The position numbers were made by a program, and so were the translations under genes. Under the pieces are notes generated by a model that made no database searches, was not told the origin of the DNA, and was given only the letters and a program-made list of their open reading frames with translations. From a bacterium (lineage in GTDB: Bacteria; Patescibacteriota; Minisyncoccia; UBA6257; UBA9933), in contig JAKAFV010000010.1 of NCBI GenBank assembly GCA_021817915.1, positions 1-9,053 on the forward strand: a stretch of 9,053 bases of DNA. Direction: 5' to 3'. Of the stretch, positions 6,530 through 9,053 are shown one piece after another; position 1 is the first letter of the stretch; every line of letters begins with the position of its first letter.

Positions 6530-6612
6530 AATTCATCCGAATCTACGAAATTATCCGAAAAACGTTTTTTTGTGTATTTTCGGATTTGTTCGAATTATTC
6601 GGATGCGTAATT
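6530..6612. repeat. Intergenic imperfect hairpin with TTCG[G/A]AT heptamers
   Basis: The left arm (about 6530-6563) carries ATCCGAA at 6535 and 6553. The right arm (about 6577-6612) carries TTCGGAT at 6579 and 6598 and TTCGAAT at 6589; another TTCGGAT lies just outside at 6613. The strongest pairing is TTATCCGAAAA near the loop with TTTTCGGAT, and ATTCATCCGAAT with ATTCGGATG at the base. The loop region contains a run of seven T (6565-6571). It separates the end of the Glu/Pro-rich gene (6623) from the PrgI gene. The T-run is in the loop and not after the stem, so an ordinary terminator is not supported. Confidence 0.7.
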
Positions 6613-6622
6613 TTCGGATTAA

Positions 6623-7585
6623 TTATTTAAACATTCCCAAGTCAATCATTTCTTCTGATTCTTTTTTGGGCTCAATTTTGGGTTCAATATTTTCAGCTTC
6701 TTGCGAAATTTTAATTTCCGGCTTTATTTCCGCGATTTCTTCCGCTACGGGCAAATTTTCCGGCATAGATTCGGCTTTTTTGCTTAAATCTAAAATCGTC
6801 TCTTTCACCGGTTCAATAGGGGCGACGGGAGAAATGGGAACAGCTGATGTTTCTGAAATTTCCGGTTCGGGTTCTTCGCCGTAATTAACGACTTTTATTT
6901 CTTTGGGGATTTCTTTTTCTTCTACGATTTCTTTTATAATTTCCGGCGCGGCTTCTTTTATAAACGGTTCTGGCTTATACTCTTCTAATTTTGGCTCTTC
7001 TGCTATTTTAAATTCTTCTCCGATTTCTAATTCCGCTTTTACCGGCGCTTCTTCTTTTTTAAATTCGTCTTTGCTCCGCAAAAAATTGAACATTCCGCCT
7101 AATGACTTTAATTTGCCGGAAAGCGGTTTAAACTCAGTTTCTTGATGGATAATTAACGGACCTTCTTCTTTCAACGGCCCTGTTGAAGCTGCTGGCGCCA
7201 GCTCTTCAACTCTTTTCTCTTCTTTTTCGCTTAAGACGGTTTTTTCAATTATTACCGGTTCAACCTGCGGAATCGCGACGTTTTCTTTTTTTATCTCTTT
7301 GGATAAATCTATTTTATTTTCCTGTTTTTGATTTTCATCTTCAACTATTTTAAAAGATGACTCTTCTGCCCTATTTCTTAAATCAAGAATCGGCGCTTCG
7401 CTTTCTTCTAAGTTCTCAATTCCGGATGAGACAGGTTGATAAATTTTCTCTAAATCGTTTTTAAATTGGGAAAATATTTTTTTATTTATTTCCGCGGCTA
7501 TTATATCGGCTATCCCAATATTAATATTTAACGCCTCTTTAATTTCTGAAGCGAAATCTTCGGGATGAACAAAACCCATCAACAC
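6623..7585 (-). CDS. Conserved helical domain plus Glu/Pro-rich tail; 3' piece of a frame-split gene
   Basis: This frame encodes 320 residues from GTG 7583-7585, or 318 from ATG 7577-7579, which overlaps the TGA of the preceding ORF as TGATG. Residues 1-52 (VHPEDFASEIKEALNI, IADIIAAEINKKIF) are compact and helical. The remaining 270 residues are a low-complexity, Glu/Lys/Pro-rich and probably disordered tail with no membrane helix. Four copies of a short hydrophobic-Asp-Leu motif punctuate the tail: ILDLRN (66), KIDLSK (91), ILDLSK (264) and MIDLGM (313, at the C-terminus). A basic patch SGKLKSLGGMFNFLRSK lies at 156-172. The N-terminal domain looks incomplete and continues naturally from the 7579-7752 ORF in the -1 frame; joined, the protein would have 376 residues. 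I recall this domain next to T4SS genes in Patescibacteria. A cytoplasmic adaptor role is conceivable but not shown. Confidence 0.8.
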   Translation of the reverse strand: MLMGFVHPEDFASEIKEALNINIGIADIIAAEINKKIFSQFKNDLEKIYQPVSSGIENLEESEAPILDLRNRAEESSFKIVEDENQKQENKIDLSKEIKKENVAIPQVEPVIIEKTVLSEKEEKRVEELAPAASTGPLKEEGPLIIHQETEFKPLSGKLKSLGGMFNFLRSKDEFKKEEAPVKAELEIGEEFKIAEEPKLEEYKPEPFIKEAAPEIIKEIVEEKEIPKEIKVVNYGEEPEPEISETSAVPISPVAPIEPVKETILDLSKKAESMPENLPVAEEIAEIKPEIKISQEAENIEPKIEPKKESEEMIDLGMFK

Positions 7586-7593
7586 CCCCCCGC
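7579..7593 (-). other. G7 slippery run joining two frames (-1 shift)
   Basis: On the minus strand the codons read GCG GGG GGG TGT TGA. The heptamer G GGG GGG stands in the phase of an X XXY YYZ slippery site. Slipping back one base gives GCG GGG GGG GTG TTG ATG, which enters the downstream frame. I see no strong downstream stem or upstream anti-Shine-Dalgarno stimulator. The same pattern would result from the loss of one G in a natural or sequencing homopolymer error. Confidence 0.65.
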
Positions 7594-7752
7594 TAATGTG
7601 GCGATTTTTTGAATTTTATCTTCTGCTAAATGCTGATTTTCACACACACGCCATAAAATTTCGGCGTTATAATCAGAAAAAATCGCCGCCCTTAAATTAT
7701 ACGGCAAGGTATCCCATCTTTCTAATGCTTGTCTTTGAGAAAATTTAATCAT
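7579..7752 (-). CDS. 57-codon N-terminal piece of the frame-split T4SS-linked gene
   Basis: The ATG at 7750-7752 opens a 57-residue frame (MIKFSQRQALERWDTLPYNL at the start, ATLAGGC at the end) that stops at TGA 7579-7581. The sequence is protein-like, amphipathic and helical, with LRAAIFSDYNAEILWRV and HLAEDKIQKIATLAG, and lies in the only gap large enough between its neighbours. Its last residues, ATLAGG, join in the -1 frame to VLMGFVHPEDF of the next ORF without a break in character, so I read it as the first half of the same conserved domain and not as an independent small protein. It follows the VirB6-like stop by 22 AT-rich bases with no clear Shine-Dalgarno sequence. If genuinely separate, the TGATG overlap would couple it to the downstream ORF. 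Confidence 0.75.
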   Translation of the reverse strand: MIKFSQRQALERWDTLPYNLRAAIFSDYNAEILWRVCENQHLAEDKIQKIATLAGGC

Positions 7753-7774
7753 AATTTTTTATTTATTTTTTAAT

Positions 7775-9053
7775 TTAAACATTTTCCTGATTTTCTGAAA
7801 CTCCGCCATAACCGCCAAACAAACTTCCGCCAAAATTCTTTCTGCTGCCATAAAATCCGCGAGCCCAATTCTTTATATAAGGATTTTTATTATTTTTATC
7901 GATAAATTCCAATTTTTCCTTAACGCTTTTATTCCTAATATCTTCCGGCAAATTTAACTTTTCAAAATTATCAATATAATCATCGACATCTTTCTGGAAA
8001 TTAGACACATTATCGCCCTTAAGAGAAGACCTTACTTTTGATATTGCCCCAGGATGCATTCCAAGGATTGAATTCGTATTCGCGGTTTTAATTTTCTCAT
8101 GATCTTCTTTGCTAAGACCGAATGCTGGTTTTTTGCCTAGAATGTCTCCCTGGAGCTTGTCATAATCTTTAATTGAATGACTGTTTCTAAACTCCTTTGC
8201 CGCTTCTTCAAGAGAAATCTCTTTGCCTTCTTTGTCTTTGCCCGTAAGCATGGCGGTGTTAAAGCCCATAGTTTTTTCCATATCGTCATATTCCTTTGCT
8301 TTGCCGTAACTTGCAAAAACCTTTTGCATATTTGGGTCTTTAATATATTTTGCCGCATCGGGAACCATATCTAAGTTTTTGTTTTTCGTTAGCCTAGAAA
8401 GAGCTGCGACTTTTTCATCGCCCGTCATTGTCGCCACCCTTAAAGCTAGCTGCTTATCTGAAAGATCTTTCTGTCTAGACTCTGCTTTATTAATTAACTC
8501 CTCTCCTTGTTGAACGCCAACACTGCTCAACCTATTGCCCAGTCTGCCCAAAGTATTTCTTGCAAAGAAACCTCCTTCAGCGCCAATTTTTTGCATTCCT
8601 TCAATCGTTTTTTGACCGAACGCGGAACGCGTCGGCAAAGTCCCAAGTCTTGCTCCTTTTCTCCCAGCCCATCCGCCAACACCACTGCCAACGCCCTTGC
8701 CAACACTTTGCGCCCAGCCCATTGCGGTTGAAGCAAAAGTAATTCCTAATTTATTTGCGGCAAATAACCCGCCCAACAGCAAACCGATCGTAATTATAAT
8801 TTGAGTAATGTGGTCAAGAAACCCCGTGTTTAAAGTCATTGACTTGCCAAGCGCCTCTGCTGCTTCTATGCTGGCAGTCTCGTTTAAACCCCTCATATTC
8901 TGCATTTGATTGCCGCTTGCGCTAACCAAAGCTATAAAAAACAAAACTATCGGCGTAAAAAATGTCCATCGAATAAAATTATTCCACCAATCAGACCAAT
9001 GTTTTTGCGTCCCCGGAAAAATCCACAAAAGCCAAATTATGGGCATAAGAACC
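7775..9053 (-). CDS. VirB6/TrbL-like polytopic T4SS membrane protein, 5' end missing
   Basis: The frame is open to the right edge (Val-Leu precede the first visible Met at 9044-9046), so the start lies outside the window; about 425 residues are present. Counting from that Met, the visible part starts at the end of a membrane helix (PIIWLLWIFPGTQKHWSDWW), then has a helix at about 24-44, a loop with charged residues, and a helix at about 79-98. This hydrophobic core with the PGTQ..W..WW turn is the C-terminal membrane part of VirB6/TrbL-like proteins in Patescibacteria. A Gly-rich hinge (GKGVGSGVGGWAGRKGARLG, 116-135) leads to a long soluble, Lys/Asp/Glu-rich helical tail of nearly 300 residues ending in a Gly/Phe-rich segment (FGGSLFGGYGG). 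VirB6 proteins form the inner-membrane channel. The long tail is probably cytoplasmic, given the basic hinge, and may bind partners. Its function is unknown. Confidence 0.82.
   Translation of the reverse strand, partial: VLMPIIWLLWIFPGTQKHWSDWWNNFIRWTFFTPIVLFFIALVSASGNQMQNMRGLNETASIEAAEALGKSMTLNTGFLDHITQIIITIGLLLGGLFAANKLGITFASTAMGWAQSVGKGVGSGVGGWAGRKGARLGTLPTRSAFGQKTIEGMQKIGAEGGFFARNTLGRLGNRLSSVGVQQGEELINKAESRQKDLSDKQLALRVATMTGDEKVAALSRLTKNKNLDMVPDAAKYIKDPNMQKVFASYGKAKEYDDMEKTMGFNTAMLTGKDKEGKEISLEEAAKEFRNSHSIKDYDKLQGDILGKKPAFGLSKEDHEKIKTANTNSILGMHPGAISKVRSSLKGDNVSNFQKDVDDYIDNFEKLNLPEDIRNKSVKEKLEFIDKNNKNPYIKNWARGFYGSRKNFGGSLFGGYGGVSENQENV

Noticed and set aside
6561..6580. Intrinsic terminator at the T-run 6565-6571
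   Set aside because: The T-run lies in the loop between the hairpin arms and not directly after a GC-rich stem on either strand.
6489..6884. Plus-strand ORF of 131 codons
   Set aside because: It is antisense to the Glu/Pro-rich gene and the hairpin spacer; its Ser/Gly/Ile-rich product reflects the complement of Glu/Lys codons and shows no domain.

Overview
This window looks like part of a Patescibacteria (Candidate Phyla Radiation, probably Parcubacteria-like) genome. It is AT-rich, all recognisable genes lie on the minus strand in one tightly packed run, several start codons lack a clear Shine-Dalgarno sequence, and the gene set matches the type IV secretion (T4SS)-like cluster known from these ultra-small bacteria. 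UGA is used as a stop (at 2466-2468) and tryptophan is TGG throughout, so the UGA-recoding lineages (Gracilibacteria/Absconditabacteria) are unlikely. The taxonomic call is inference from gene content and style; no rRNA or marker gene is present.

Transcription runs from right to left. The order is: a VirB6/TrbL-like polytopic membrane protein cut by the window edge (7775-9053); a gene broken into a 57-codon piece (7579-7752) and a 320-codon piece (6623-7585) by a -1 shift at a run of seven G; a PrgI-family membrane protein (6003-6509); a VirB4/TraC ATPase encoded as two ORFs, N-terminal part (5335-5961) and P-loop motor part (3576-5327); a small polytopic membrane protein (3188-3583); a secreted beta-rich protein (2466-3176); a VirB2-like two-helix pilin fused to an M15-type zinc peptidase domain (1552-2469); a membrane-anchored beta-propeller-like protein (200-1399); and the first ~36 codons of another membrane protein running off the left edge (1-109).

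The genes make sense as one envelope-spanning machine. The VirB4 halves supply ATP-driven force, PrgI and VirB6 form the inner-membrane platform, the VirB2-like protein is the pilin, its peptidase domain could open the peptidoglycan, and the secreted and propeller proteins would sit on the outer face. No relaxase or VirD4-type coupling ATPase is seen, so DNA conjugation is not shown; the transported substrate is unknown.

Three intergenic gaps contain structure. At 1401-1544 there is a 144-bp MITE-like element with near-perfect 20/19-bp terminal inverted repeats and a flanking CATA duplication; removing it together with one CATA copy recreates a 4-nt operon junction. At 118-197 and 6530-6612 there are two long imperfect hairpins built from spaced heptamers of the form TT[A/C]GNAT, apparently members of one diverged family. 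The remaining gaps are under 45 bases and hold nothing I can identify. I see no RNA gene, CRISPR array, standard promoter or intrinsic terminator.
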